The notes: a model not told the origin generated them from the sequence alone. A DNA stretch of 18,058 bases from JBBSTY01 sp038235385 (GCA_038235385.1 JBBSTY010000087.1:1-18058), one strand, 5' to 3'. Shown: positions 10,284 through 18,008, counted from the first letter of the stretch. Numbers and translations: made by a program.

Positions 10284-11207
10284 TCAGGTGGCGGTCATGG
10301 CGCCGTCGACGGGCAGGATGGCGCCGGTGGTGGCCGACGCGCCCGATGAGCAGAGCCAGGCGACGGCGGACGCGATCTCGGCGGGTTCGATGAGTCGGCC
10401 GAGGGGCTGGTGGACGGCGAGCTCGTCGGCCGAGGCGAGCCCGTAGACCGCGGCGCTGGCATCGAGCATCGCTGTGCGGGTGGAGCCCGGGCACACCGCG
10501 TTGGCGGTGATGCCCTCGCGTGCGAGCTCGACGGCCACGGACTTCACGAGTCCCACGACCCCGTGCTTGGCGGCGGTGTACGCGCCGAGCAGCGGGAGCC
10601 CGTCGGTGGATGCGGCCGATGCGATCACCACGATGCGCCCACGTCGGGGTGCCGACACGGCGAGCAGGTGCGGGACCGCGGCGCGCACGAGGCGCCACGC
10701 GCCCGTGAGGTTGACGTCGATCATCGAGTCCCAGGTCGCGTCGTCGGTCTCCCACACCGGTTGGCCGCCGGCGATGGCACCGGCGGCGGCCACCACGGCA
10801 TCGAGTCGCCCGAACCGGGTGACCGTCGCATCGACGGCACCATCGATCTCGGCCTGGACGCGCACGTCGGCGACGAGGCCGATGACCCGATCCTGTGGGT
10901 TCCCGACGGCGTCGGTTCCCACGACCTCGGCACCGCCGACATCGGAGACCGGTGACCCCGACGCCGACCCACGATCGGGGTGCGCCCGGCCGGGTGCCGG
11001 GCGGTCGGCCGACTGTCGAGCGAGCGCCACGGCCGATGCCAGGTCGGCGGCGGTGGCCAACGGATAGGCGAGAGCGGGATCGTCGGCGCAGGCGTCCACG
11101 ATCGCGACGCGCCACCCGGCCCCGGCCAGCGCGTCGGCGATCGCCGCGCCGATGCCGCGTGCGCCGCCGGTGACGACGGCCACGGGGAGGTCCGGTCCGC
11201 TCGTCAC
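10284..11207 (-). CDS. Mycofactocin-coupled SDR-family oxidoreductase
   Basis: A 307-aa short-chain dehydrogenase. The nucleotide-binding motif is TGGARGIG (13-20), NAG-like AAAGAIAGG follows at about 140-148, and the catalytic set lies in IASAAS (about 195-200), Y210 and K214. Mycofactocin-associated SDRs typically carry extra residues right after the second beta strand, which is thought to trap the nicotinamide. Here the ADDPALAYPLATAADL segment from about 41 fits that subfamily. The region from 65 to 107 is an additional Pro/Ser/Gly-rich insertion, longer than I expect. The start is GTG 11207, whose GTGA overlaps the mftE stop, so the two are probably translationally coupled. It likely oxidises an alcohol and passes electrons to mycofactocin; the substrate is unknown. 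Confidence 0.9.
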   Translation of the reverse strand: MTSGPDLPVAVVTGGARGIGAAIADALAGAGWRVAIVDACADDPALAYPLATAADLASAVALARQSADRPAPGRAHPDRGSASGSPVSDVGGAEVVGTDAVGNPQDRVIGLVADVRVQAEIDGAVDATVTRFGRLDAVVAAAGAIAGGQPVWETDDATWDSMIDVNLTGAWRLVRAAVPHLLAVSAPRRGRIVVIASAASTDGLPLLGAYTAAKHGVVGLVKSVAVELAREGITANAVCPGSTRTAMLDASAAVYGLASADELAVHQPLGRLIEPAEIASAVAWLCSSGASATTGAILPVDGAMTAT

Positions 11208-11902
11208 CGTCCGAGCTCCTCGTCGAGGGTGCGGACCAGGTCGTCGACGCAGGCGGTGAGCAGCGCCTCGCCGACCGACGCGGATGCGTCGGTGGGATCG
11301 CCCAGCACCCCGTTCTCGGTGACCGCCGCCAGGCCTCCGACGCGCATCGCCGGCAGGAGCTCGGCGAGCGGTTCGGTGGCACCCGCTTCGAGGCGATCCA
11401 ACCGGACCAGATCCGGACGCAGCGCCAGCAGCATCGAGGTCTCGGCCTGGCCGGCGTGGGTGTCGGTTCCCTGGAGCTCGGGCGACCAGCTCCGCGCCTC
11501 GCGCCCTTCGGAGCGAAGGGTGGCCACGGCCCGTGCGAGCGCCTCGACGTTCCCGCCGTGCCCGTTCACCAGCACCACCCGCTCGACCTCCGGCCCGACC
11601 GATCGGACGAGCTCCACGACCAGCAGCTCGAGGGCGCGCTGACCGATCGAGAGGGTGCCGGGGAAGCCCTGGTGCTCACCGCTGGCACCGTACGCGACGG
11701 CCGGAGCGACGGCGACCCCCGCTCGTCCCGTCGCCGCGCGCTCGGCGATGGCGATCGCGACCCGGGTGTCGGTGTCGAGCGGGAGGTGCGGTCCGTGCTG
11801 TTCGGTGGAACCGAGCGGAACGAGCAGGGTGGTGGTTCCCGCCCCGACCTCGGGCGACGTCGACGTGCCCCAGCAGCGAGCGGGCGCCCGACTGGTGCTC
11901 AC
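11204..11902 (-). CDS. mftE: Mycofactocin system peptidase MftE (creatininase family)
   Basis: A protein of about 232 aa. MftE cuts the modified MftA to free the Val-Tyr-derived cyclic product (AHDP). The creatininase-fold metal site is visible in STEQHGPHLPLDTDT (E34, H36, D45), with NGHGGN and the DTHAGQAETSMLL block further on. GTG 11902 is the most plausible start, since the upstream residues of the open frame are Arg-rich and unrelated. Its ribosome binding site is weak, and a 13-codon open stretch (GTG near 11940) ends in TGA overlapping this GTG, possibly a leader. The stop overlaps the SDR start. The gene is separated from mftBC by about 440 bases that hold a small gene on the opposite strand, so it probably has its own promoter. 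Confidence 0.9.
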   Translation of the reverse strand: MSTSRAPARCWGTSTSPEVGAGTTTLLVPLGSTEQHGPHLPLDTDTRVAIAIAERAATGRAGVAVAPAVAYGASGEHQGFPGTLSIGQRALELLVVELVRSVGPEVERVVLVNGHGGNVEALARAVATLRSEGREARSWSPELQGTDTHAGQAETSMLLALRPDLVRLDRLEAGATEPLAELLPAMRVGGLAAVTENGVLGDPTDASASVGEALLTACVDDLVRTLDEELGR

Positions 11903-12103
11903 CCGGCGTGGTCCCGGGTCGACTCGACGAAGATCCTCACGCCGAGAAGTGTCGCACCTCGGGAGCCTCGCCGGCCGCACGCGCGGCGATGACCGCGCTC
12001 GCTGCCACCGCGCGCGAGCATCGGAATCGGGCCGGTCGGCCCATGCGGGCCGCCGCACCGACGGCCGATCACCAGATCAGGACGACACGAGGGGAACCCC
12101 CAC

Positions 12104-12290
12104 CATGACCGAGAACCACGACGGCGCTCTTCCCGCACGGAGCCGCAAGCCGGTCGACGAGGCGGTCGTGGCGGCCCGAGCGGAGGGGTCGGCGATCGCC
12201 GTGTCGAAGCTCGTCGACCTCCGCGACGCGATCGAGGCATCGGACGACCCCGAGCCCGACCCCGACCCAGACGGGGGGCAGTCGCGCTGA
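12104..12290 (+). CDS. Small hypothetical protein (61 aa) between mftBC and mftE, opposite strand
   Basis: ATG 12104 to TGA 12290 encodes an acidic 61-aa peptide, soluble in appearance, with a predicted helical centre (AVVAARAEGSAIAVSKLVDLRDAIEA) and a C-terminal EPDPDPDGG tail. Nearly all third codon positions are G or C and the composition is ordinary, unlike the Arg-rich shadow frames here. An AGGGG about ten bases upstream could be the ribosome binding site; it sits in a GGGG-AA-CCCC mini-hairpin. It is divergent from mftE and convergent with mftBC, and occupies the interval where mftD stands in standard mycofactocin loci. I do not recognise the family. It could be a small regulator or partner protein, or a spurious ORF. 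Confidence 0.5.
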
Positions 12291-12339
12291 ACGAGCGGTC
12301 GGCGGCAGGCACGGACGCGCCAACTCCCCGAAGGACGGA

Positions 12340-13845
12340 TCAGCGGGCTGATCGCACCGCGAGGGTCACCGGCGACCACGAATGGTCGGCGGAACCGGCG
12401 GCCACCAGGTCCGAGCCGAGCGACGCCGAGGCTCCGAGCGCGGCGAGCGCTTCCTCGCCGTGCCCCTTCACACATTCGGGATCGGGTCCGTCGAGGGGCA
12501 ACCCGGTGAAGAACTTGGTGGCCATGCACCCGCCCTGGCACGCGTCGTAGCTCCCGCACGACGCGCAGGCGCCCGCTGACTGCGGCTCACGCAGCTCGGT
12601 GAACAGCGAGGAGGCGGTCCACACCGTGCCGAAGCCGCCGGGCTCGCGGACCGAGCCCGCCTTGAACTCGTCGTGCAGCACGAACGGGCAGGCGTAGACG
12701 TCGCCCACCGGATCGATGAGGCACACCACCCGACCGGCTCCGCAGAGGTTGAGGCCCGGCAGGGGCTCACCGAGTGCGGAGAGGTGGAAGAAGGAGTCGC
12801 CGGTGAGCACATGGGGACGCTCGAGCAACCAGTGGTAGAGCCGGACCTGCTGATCCTGGGTGGGATGCAGGTCGTTCCAGCTGTCGGCGCCGCGACCCGA
12901 GGGACGGAAGCGGGTCAGGCGCAGCTCGGCGCCGTACTCGTCGGCGAGCGCCTCGAAGCCGTCGAGTTGCTCGACGTTGTCGCGGGTCATGACGACACTG
13001 ATCTTGAACGGGCCGAAGCCGGCGTCGCGCAGGTGGTTCATGGCGCGGATGGCCTTGGCGTGGCTGCCCTCGCCACGCACCTTGTCGTTGGTGGCGTCGT
13101 CGACGCCGTCGAGGCTGATCTGCACGTCGACGTAGTCGAGCGAAGCGAGGCGACGAGCCTTCTCGGCGTTGATGAGACCGCCGTTGGTGGAGAACTTCAC
13201 GCCGACGCCCCGCGAGACGCAGTACTCGACGAGCTCGAAGAAGTCCGGGCGCAGCATGGGTTCGCCGCCGCCGACGTTGATGTAGAAGACCTGCAGGTCG
13301 TGCAGATCGTCGACGATCGCCTTCATCTCGGCGGTGGTGAGCTCGTCGGGGTCGCGGGTGCCCGAAGAGCTCAAGCAGTGCACGCACTGCAGGTTGCAGG
13401 CGTAGGTCCACTCCCAGGTGAGGCAGATCGGTGCCACGAGACCCGACTTGAGCTGATCGGTGAGCACGGTGCCCCGCGTCGGCGCATCGGGCAGCGAACC
13501 CACGGCGGGTGCCGGCGCGCCACCGGTACCGGCCAGGTCGGGGAGCGCCGTGGTCGGCGACGCGTCAGCGATCGGCGCGTCGTTGAGCCCGATGAACGCG
13601 GATCGTTCGAGGCCGGCCAGGGCCTTCTCGAACGAGCCACGACGACGAGGCTCGATCCCGGACGCGTCGAACGCGGCCCGAGCGCTGCGGTGGCGGTCGA
13701 GGCTGTCCACCAGCTCCACCAGCTCGGGAACCCGCATCAGGGTGAGCCGGCGGTTCCCGTAGTGGTAGGCCAACGCACCGAACGGTTCGCGGCGCAGCGC
13801 CACCAGCGGGTCGACGCGGTACGCGAGATCAGGATCGAAGGTCAT
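12340..13845 (-). CDS. mftC: Mycofactocin maturase: fused MftB (RRE) and MftC (radical SAM/SPASM)
   Basis: One 501-aa frame joins two normally separate proteins. Residues 1-90 resemble MftB, the peptide-recognition (RRE) chaperone that binds MftA (LAYRVDPLVALRREPFGALAYHYGNRR, then the helical LVELVDSLD region). A Pro/Ala/Gly-rich linker of about 35 residues follows. From about 130 it is MftC: QLKSGLVAPICLTWEWTYAC with the radical SAM cluster CNLQCVHC (C150, C154, C157), GGGEPMLRP (192-200), STNGG, and SPASM cysteines in LCGAG, YACPF and CASCGSYDACQGGC near the end. MftC oxidatively decarboxylates the C-terminal tyrosine of MftA and then forms the Val-Tyr carbon-carbon bond. ATG 13845 lies 22 bases after the mftA stop, so the two genes form one transcript. 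Confidence 0.95.
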   Translation of the reverse strand: MTFDPDLAYRVDPLVALRREPFGALAYHYGNRRLTLMRVPELVELVDSLDRHRSARAAFDASGIEPRRRGSFEKALAGLERSAFIGLNDAPIADASPTTALPDLAGTGGAPAPAVGSLPDAPTRGTVLTDQLKSGLVAPICLTWEWTYACNLQCVHCLSSSGTRDPDELTTAEMKAIVDDLHDLQVFYINVGGGEPMLRPDFFELVEYCVSRGVGVKFSTNGGLINAEKARRLASLDYVDVQISLDGVDDATNDKVRGEGSHAKAIRAMNHLRDAGFGPFKISVVMTRDNVEQLDGFEALADEYGAELRLTRFRPSGRGADSWNDLHPTQDQQVRLYHWLLERPHVLTGDSFFHLSALGEPLPGLNLCGAGRVVCLIDPVGDVYACPFVLHDEFKAGSVREPGGFGTVWTASSLFTELREPQSAGACASCGSYDACQGGCMATKFFTGLPLDGPDPECVKGHGEEALAALGASASLGSDLVAAGSADHSWSPVTLAVRSAR

Positions 13846-13867
13846 GGTTCAGCGTGATCCGGTTCGC

Positions 13868-14014
13868 TCAGTAGACGCCGCACATGCCGTCGATGGAGAC
13901 CTCTTCGATCAAGAGCTCCTCCTCCACGGCGTCGGCGGCATCGAGGGTCTCGGTCGGTGCGTCGACCACGGTCTCGTCGAGCGGCGTGTCCAGCGTGGTG
14001 GTGGCGTCATCCAT
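13868..14014 (-). CDS. mftA: Mycofactocin precursor peptide MftA
   Basis: A 48-aa acidic peptide ending in IDGMCGVY, the invariant C-terminus of mycofactocin precursors; the last two residues, Val-Tyr, become the redox core. The leader is Asp/Glu/Thr-rich, as in other MftA proteins, and should be bound by the MftB part of the downstream fusion. I chose ATG 14014 because GAGGAG lies six bases upstream at 14021-14026. A longer in-frame start at 14101 would add 29 residues without family resemblance. It is the first gene of the minus-strand locus and is divergent from the acyl-CoA dehydrogenase gene. Confidence 0.97.
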   Translation of the reverse strand: MDDATTTLDTPLDETVVDAPTETLDAADAVEEELLIEEVSIDGMCGVY

Positions 14015-14020
14015 GACGAT

Positions 14021-14026
14021 CTCCTC
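14021..14026 (-). promoter_or_regulatory. Ribosome binding site of mftA
   Basis: GAGGAG on the minus strand, six bases before ATG 14014. It decides between the 48-aa and 77-aa readings of mftA in favour of the short one. Confidence 0.8.
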
Positions 14027-14072
14027 GACTCGGGTGGGGTGGAGCGGCCATGGTACCCGCCGCGGATCCGGC

Positions 14073-14094
14073 GACGTCCGGACGTCATTCGAAT
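14073..14094. promoter_or_regulatory. Candidate operator: adjacent palindromes upstream of mftA
   Basis: A perfect 14-bp palindrome gacgtccggacgtc (14073-14086) is followed directly by the 8-bp palindrome attcgaat (14087-14094). They lie 59 bases upstream of the mftA start in the 261-base divergent region shared with the acyl-CoA dehydrogenase gene. A two-fold symmetric site fits a dimeric repressor such as the TetR-type MftR, but no mftR gene is in the window. No clear -35/-10 pair could be assigned. Confidence 0.5.
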
Positions 14095-14275
14095 CGTCCA
14101 CAGCGAGAGGAGCGCCTGGGGCTCGTGGGGCGTGACGGTCGTCGGATGCGAACGTGACGCCCTCCGTCCGAGCCGTCGTCGAGCCGGTAGGTTCGCCACG
14201 GGTGCCGAAGGGAACCGGGACGAACAGCCGATCGGCTCCTCAGCGAACTGCTCTCCTCCGGAAGGCGCGAACCCC

Positions 14276-15553
14276 ATGGACTTCGAGATCCCCACCGACA
14301 TCGCCGAGTACCTCGTCGAGCTCGACGAGTTCATCGAGGCCGAGATCCTGCCGCTCCAGATGCAGGACGACAACAACCGCTTCTTCGACCACCGGCGCGA
14401 GGACGCCCGCACCGACTGGGAGCGCGGCGGTCTCCCGAACGAGGCGTGGGAGGCGCTCCTCGGCGAGATGCGCCGCCGAGCGGACGCCGCCGGCCACTAC
14501 CGCTACGCCTACCCGGTCGAGCACGGGGGGCGGGGCGGTTCGAACCTGGCGATGGCCATCATCCGTGAGCACCTGGCCCGCAAGGGACTCGGGCTCCACA
14601 ACGACCTCCAGAACGAGTCCTCGATCGTCGGCAACAACGTGGGCCTGTTGCTCATGCTCCACCACGGGACCGAGGAGCAGAAGGCCCGATGGGTGCCCGA
14701 CCTGCTCGAGGGCCGCAGCGGGTTCGCGTTCGGCATCACCGAACCGGCGCACGGCTCCGACGCCACCCACATGGAGACCACCGCCGTCCGCGACGGGGAC
14801 GAGTGGGTCATCAACGGGGAGAAGACCTGGAACACCGGCATCCACCGAGCCCCGTACGACCTGATCTTCGCCCGGACGAGCGGCGAGGCCGGCGACGCAC
14901 GAGGGATCACCGCGTTCCTCACGCCCACCGACAGCGACGGCTTCGAGATCCTCGAGTACCTCTGGACCTTCAACATGCCGACCGACCATGCGCACGTGCG
15001 CTTCACCGATGTGCGCGTGCCCGACTCGGCCGTGTTCGGCGGTGAGGGGCGAGGGCTCGGCGTCGTGCAGCTCTTCTTCAACGAGAACCGGATCCGACAG
15101 GCGGCGTCGTCTCTCGGCGCCGCCGCCTTCTGCCTCGACCAGGCCATCGCCTACGCCAACCAGCGCAAGCCGTTCGGCAAGCCGCTCTCGCACAACCAGG
15201 GGATCCAGTTCCCGATCGTCGAGCTCGTCACCAAGGCCGAGATGCTCCGGGCGCTCATCCACAAGACCGCCTGGGAGATGGACACCCTCGGCGCGTTCGC
15301 GGTGTCCGACAAGGTCTCGATGTGCAACTACACCGCCAACCGCCTGTGCTGCGACGCGGCCGACCTGGCCATGCAGGTGCACGGGGGCCTCGGGTACTCG
15401 CGCCACCTGCCGTTCGAGCACATCTACCGCCACCACCGCCGCTACCGCATCACCGAAGGCGCCGACGAGATCCAGATGCGCCGCATCGCCGGCTACCTCT
15501 TCGGGTTCATGGACCAGAAGGCACCCAAGGGCGTGGCCTCGGTCCGGGGCTGA
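14276..15553 (+). CDS. Acyl-CoA dehydrogenase family protein
   Basis: A 425-aa FAD enzyme that introduces a trans-2 double bond into an acyl-CoA thioester. ACAD blocks are in order: YPVEHGGRGGSNLAMAII, FGITEPAHGSDATHMET (FAD/substrate region, about 155-171), VINGEKTWNTG, NENRIRQAASSLGAAAFCLDQAIAYANQRKPFGKPLSHNQ (about 267-307), QVHGGLGYSRHLPFEHIYRHHRRYRITEGADEIQ with the expected catalytic glutamate at E394. ATG 14276 is chosen on family N-terminal length, with GGAAGG ten bases upstream. Its promoter region is shared with mftA and may be co-regulated with it; mycofactocin regulators of the MftR type respond to acyl-CoAs, which makes the pairing suggestive. Chain-length preference is unknown. 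Confidence 0.94.
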   Translation: MDFEIPTDIAEYLVELDEFIEAEILPLQMQDDNNRFFDHRREDARTDWERGGLPNEAWEALLGEMRRRADAAGHYRYAYPVEHGGRGGSNLAMAIIREHLARKGLGLHNDLQNESSIVGNNVGLLLMLHHGTEEQKARWVPDLLEGRSGFAFGITEPAHGSDATHMETTAVRDGDEWVINGEKTWNTGIHRAPYDLIFARTSGEAGDARGITAFLTPTDSDGFEILEYLWTFNMPTDHAHVRFTDVRVPDSAVFGGEGRGLGVVQLFFNENRIRQAASSLGAAAFCLDQAIAYANQRKPFGKPLSHNQGIQFPIVELVTKAEMLRALIHKTAWEMDTLGAFAVSDKVSMCNYTANRLCCDAADLAMQVHGGLGYSRHLPFEHIYRHHRRYRITEGADEIQMRRIAGYLFGFMDQKAPKGVASVRG

Positions 15554-15684
15554 GCCCCGCCGGTCAGGCGTTCGGGGGCGCAGTTGGTGGCGTAGGGTCC
15601 ACACCGGCTGGCACGAACCCGTCTCCGACTGCGTCGGGGGCGATCTCACCGACCGATGGCCAGCGGCGCATCGGCCGGTGCCGT

Positions 15685-15692
15685 GGAGGAGG
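15685..15692 (+). promoter_or_regulatory. Ribosome binding site of the histidine kinase gene
   Basis: GGAGGAGG lies five bases before ATG 15698. It supports this start over the in-frame ATG 15656, which has no comparable site. Confidence 0.8.
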
Positions 15693-15697
15693 CCCGG

Positions 15698-17185
15698 ATG
15701 CGATCGACGTCGGACGAGCTGATCCACACGACGCTCGAGCTCATGCCCGACGCCGCCGTCGTGATCGACGAGCACGGCACCATCACCCACGTCAACGACT
15801 CGCTGTCGATGCTGTTCGGGTACGGGGGCCAGGAGGTCCTCGGTCAGAAGATCGAGGTGCTCATCCCGGAGCGTCTCCGGTCGGCGCACCGCGGGCACCG
15901 CGAGCACTTCACCGACGATCCCCACCAACGGGCCATGGGGGCGGGTCTGGCCCTGTTCGGGCTCCGCCGGGACGGCACCGAGTTCCCGGTCGATGTCAGC
16001 CTCGCTCCGCTCGTCCTGTCCAGCTCGCGATCGGTCGTGGCGGCGATCCGAGATGTCTCGGATCGCGTCGAGGCCGAAGGCGAGCTGCGTCGCCTCCTGC
16101 GAGAAGGTGAGCGCAACGCCCGATGGCAGGAGATCACCGCCGAGATCCGGTTGCGCATCCTGGACGAGGACGACCTCGATGCGGTGCTGACCCTCTCGTG
16201 CGAGCACCTCGCGGAGCTGACTGGCGCCCGTGGGGTGGCGGTCGCACTCGGACGCCAGCCCACGATCCGCGCTGCGACGGGCGTCGCTCGCACCCTGGGA
16301 GCGATGTGCGACCCGGCGGAGCTCCCCGCGTTCGACGGCACGGGCCCCGTGTTGCGCCGTCAGGGTGATCTCGATCCCCGACTGGCCGACCGCATCGGTG
16401 ACCTCGACATCCTCGTGGTGCCGATCGGGACCGCCACCGACCATCCCGGTGGGTTGCTGTGCCTCGTCGGCGACGAACCCGACGAGGCCACCGTCACGAT
16501 GGCGGTGAGCTTCGCCGAACAGGTCGCGCTGGCGATCGAGCTGGACCGCGCCAAGGCCGAACGGGACACCCTGCTGATCGGTGACGAGCGAGGCCGGATC
16601 GCCCGGGATCTCCACGACCTCGTCATCCAGCGGCTGTTCGCGTCCGGGCTCAGCCTCCAGAGCATCGTCCCGCTCGTCAGCGACGAGCGCGCGGCGGGCC
16701 GGCTCGCCGAGGTCGTGGACGAGCTCGATGCCACCATCGGCGAGATCCGAACGACGATCTTCACCCTGGCGCCGCCACCGCACACGTCATCGGGCCTCCG
16801 GGCGCGGGTGCTGGAGCTCGTCGACGGGAGCACCCGACTCCTCGGGTTCGAAGCGACCACGCGCTTTCGGGGGCCGGTCGACAGCGTCGTCGACGACGAC
16901 GCCGCCCATCACATCCTCGCCGTGGTGCGCGAGGGGCTCGCCAACATCGCCCGTCACGCCAAGGCGAGCACCGCCCGGATCGAGGTCACCGCCACCCCGG
17001 CGCAGATCGAGGTGTCGATCATCGACAACGGCGTCGGCACCTCCGCAGCGCACCGGGAGAGTGGGCTGGCCAACCTTCGCCAGCGTGCCGAGGTTGCGGG
17101 GGGATCGATGACCATCGAGGCGACGCAACCGTCGGGGACCACGCTGCGGTGGAAGCTCCCCCTCGGCGGCTCGTCGTCGACCTGA
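15698..17185 (+). CDS. Soluble PAS-GAF sensor histidine kinase (NarL/DevS-like family)
   Basis: A 495-aa protein without membrane spans. A PAS domain (about 5-125: LMPDAAVVIDEHGTITHVN, GYGGQEVLG, FPVDVSLAPL, AAIRDVSDR) is followed by a GAF-like domain (about 145-285). A HisKA_3 dimerisation segment carries the phospho-acceptor H306 (GRIARDLHDLVIQRLFASGL). An HATPase domain follows with the N box REGLANIARHAKAS (411-424), G1 DNGVG (443-447) and SGLANLRQRAEVAGG. This is the DevS/DosS layout, but with a PAS plus one GAF instead of two GAFs, and no haem-binding histidine can be assigned. It should phosphorylate a NarL-type regulator, most likely the convergent gene at 17210-17854. The start was chosen on the strong ribosome binding site at 15685-15692. 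Confidence 0.93.
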   Translation: MRSTSDELIHTTLELMPDAAVVIDEHGTITHVNDSLSMLFGYGGQEVLGQKIEVLIPERLRSAHRGHREHFTDDPHQRAMGAGLALFGLRRDGTEFPVDVSLAPLVLSSSRSVVAAIRDVSDRVEAEGELRRLLREGERNARWQEITAEIRLRILDEDDLDAVLTLSCEHLAELTGARGVAVALGRQPTIRAATGVARTLGAMCDPAELPAFDGTGPVLRRQGDLDPRLADRIGDLDILVVPIGTATDHPGGLLCLVGDEPDEATVTMAVSFAEQVALAIELDRAKAERDTLLIGDERGRIARDLHDLVIQRLFASGLSLQSIVPLVSDERAAGRLAEVVDELDATIGEIRTTIFTLAPPPHTSSGLRARVLELVDGSTRLLGFEATTRFRGPVDSVVDDDAAHHILAVVREGLANIARHAKASTARIEVTATPAQIEVSIIDNGVGTSAAHRESGLANLRQRAEVAGGSMTIEATQPSGTTLRWKLPLGGSSST

Positions 17186-17209
17186 CCCCTCCGTCCCGCG
17201 ACGACGGTC

Positions 17210-17854
17210 TCAGGATCCGCGCTTGCGGCGCTCGTCCAGCCGCGCCGCGTAGACCGCCGCCTCGGTCCGCCGCTGCATCCCCATCTTCGAGAGCATGTTG
17301 GAGACGTAGTTCTTGACCGTCTTCTCGGCGAGGAACATCTGGTCGGCGACCTCACGGTTGGTGAGGCCCTGGGCGATCAGATCGAGGAGGCGACGCTCCT
17401 GGTCGGTCAGACCGGCGATCCGCTCGTCGCCGGAATCGCTCCGAGCCAGTCGTTCGAGCACCTCCGCCTTGAGTGCGGGATCGATCAACGACTCACCGGC
17501 GGCGACCCGGCGAACCGCGTCGACCAGCTCGTTGGCACGGATCTCCTTGAGCGCGTACCCGGCCGCCCCGGCGACGATGGCGTCGAGCAGCGCCTCATCG
17601 TCGGCGTAGGAGGTCAGGACGAGGCACTGCAGCTCCGGATCACGCGAACGCAGCTCTCGGCACACCTCGATCCCGTTCCCATCGGGCAGCCGCACATCGA
17701 GCACCGCGACGTCGGGGTGCGTCGCCGGGACCCGACGGAGCGCTTCCTCCGCGGTGCCGGCCTCGCCGACGACGGTCATCCCGTTCGCCTCGAACAGGTC
17801 GCGCAATCCACGACGGACGATCTCGTGGTCGTCGAGCAGGAACACGGTGGTCAT
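17210..17854 (-). CDS. NarL/DevR-type response regulator
   Basis: A 214-aa DNA-binding regulator. The receiver domain has the acidic pair D8/D9 (FLLDDHEIVRRGL), phospho-acceptor D53 (VLDVRLPDGNG), S82 and K103 (YALKEI). The LuxR-type helix-turn-helix lies in about 148-205 (LTDQERRLLDLIAQGLTNREVADQMFLAEKTVKNYVSNMLSKMGMQRRTEAA), which strongly resembles DevR/DosR. ATG 17854 is used because MTTVFLLDDHE is the normal family N-terminus; upstream codons are Gly/Arg/Pro-rich. It converges on the histidine kinase gene with only 24 bases between stops, an unusual arrangement for cognate partners. I saw no close match to the known DosR box in its upstream region. Confidence 0.94.
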   Translation of the reverse strand: MTTVFLLDDHEIVRRGLRDLFEANGMTVVGEAGTAEEALRRVPATHPDVAVLDVRLPDGNGIEVCRELRSRDPELQCLVLTSYADDEALLDAIVAGAAGYALKEIRANELVDAVRRVAAGESLIDPALKAEVLERLARSDSGDERIAGLTDQERRLLDLIAQGLTNREVADQMFLAEKTVKNYVSNMLSKMGMQRRTEAAVYAARLDERRKRGS

Positions 17855-17984
17855 GCCACCAGTGTTGCGTAGCCCGACCCGCGACATGGCTTCGGGGCGG
17901 CCGGGCGCGTCGCCCGAACGATCGTCGGGACCCGGCACCGACCCGACCCGGCGCCGCTCCTGCGACGACGCGCCGACGTCGCGG

Positions 17985-18008
17985 CCCCCCCCCACGGGGG
18001 GGGGGGGG
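17985..18008. repeat. Facing poly-C and poly-G tracts
   Basis: Nine C (17985-17993), then ac, then thirteen G (17996-18008), followed by more G-rich blocks to about 18026. The tracts could pair as a hairpin, or the G-rich side could form a quadruplex. The position at the window edge also makes an assembly or sequencing artefact plausible. The surrounding 17855-18058 holds no recognisable gene. Confidence 0.75.

Noticed and set aside
11899..11942. 13-codon leader peptide before mftE
   Set aside because: It starts at GTG and overlaps the mftE start by four bases, but has no clear ribosome binding site and is too short to support on sequence alone.
11903..12339. Remnant of mftD in the mftC-mftE gap
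   Set aside because: None of the minus-strand frames here shows FMN-dependent alpha-hydroxyacid oxidase motifs; they read as shadow sequence.
14240..16783. 847-aa minus-strand open frame across the acyl-CoA dehydrogenase and kinase genes
   Set aside because: It runs antisense to two well-supported genes, has no domain motifs and crosses their intergenic region, typical of stop-poor high-GC antisense frames.
17855..17984. DosR-box-like autoregulatory site upstream of the response regulator
   Set aside because: A cgggacccg stretch is present, but the AT core and symmetry of the known DosR site are missing.
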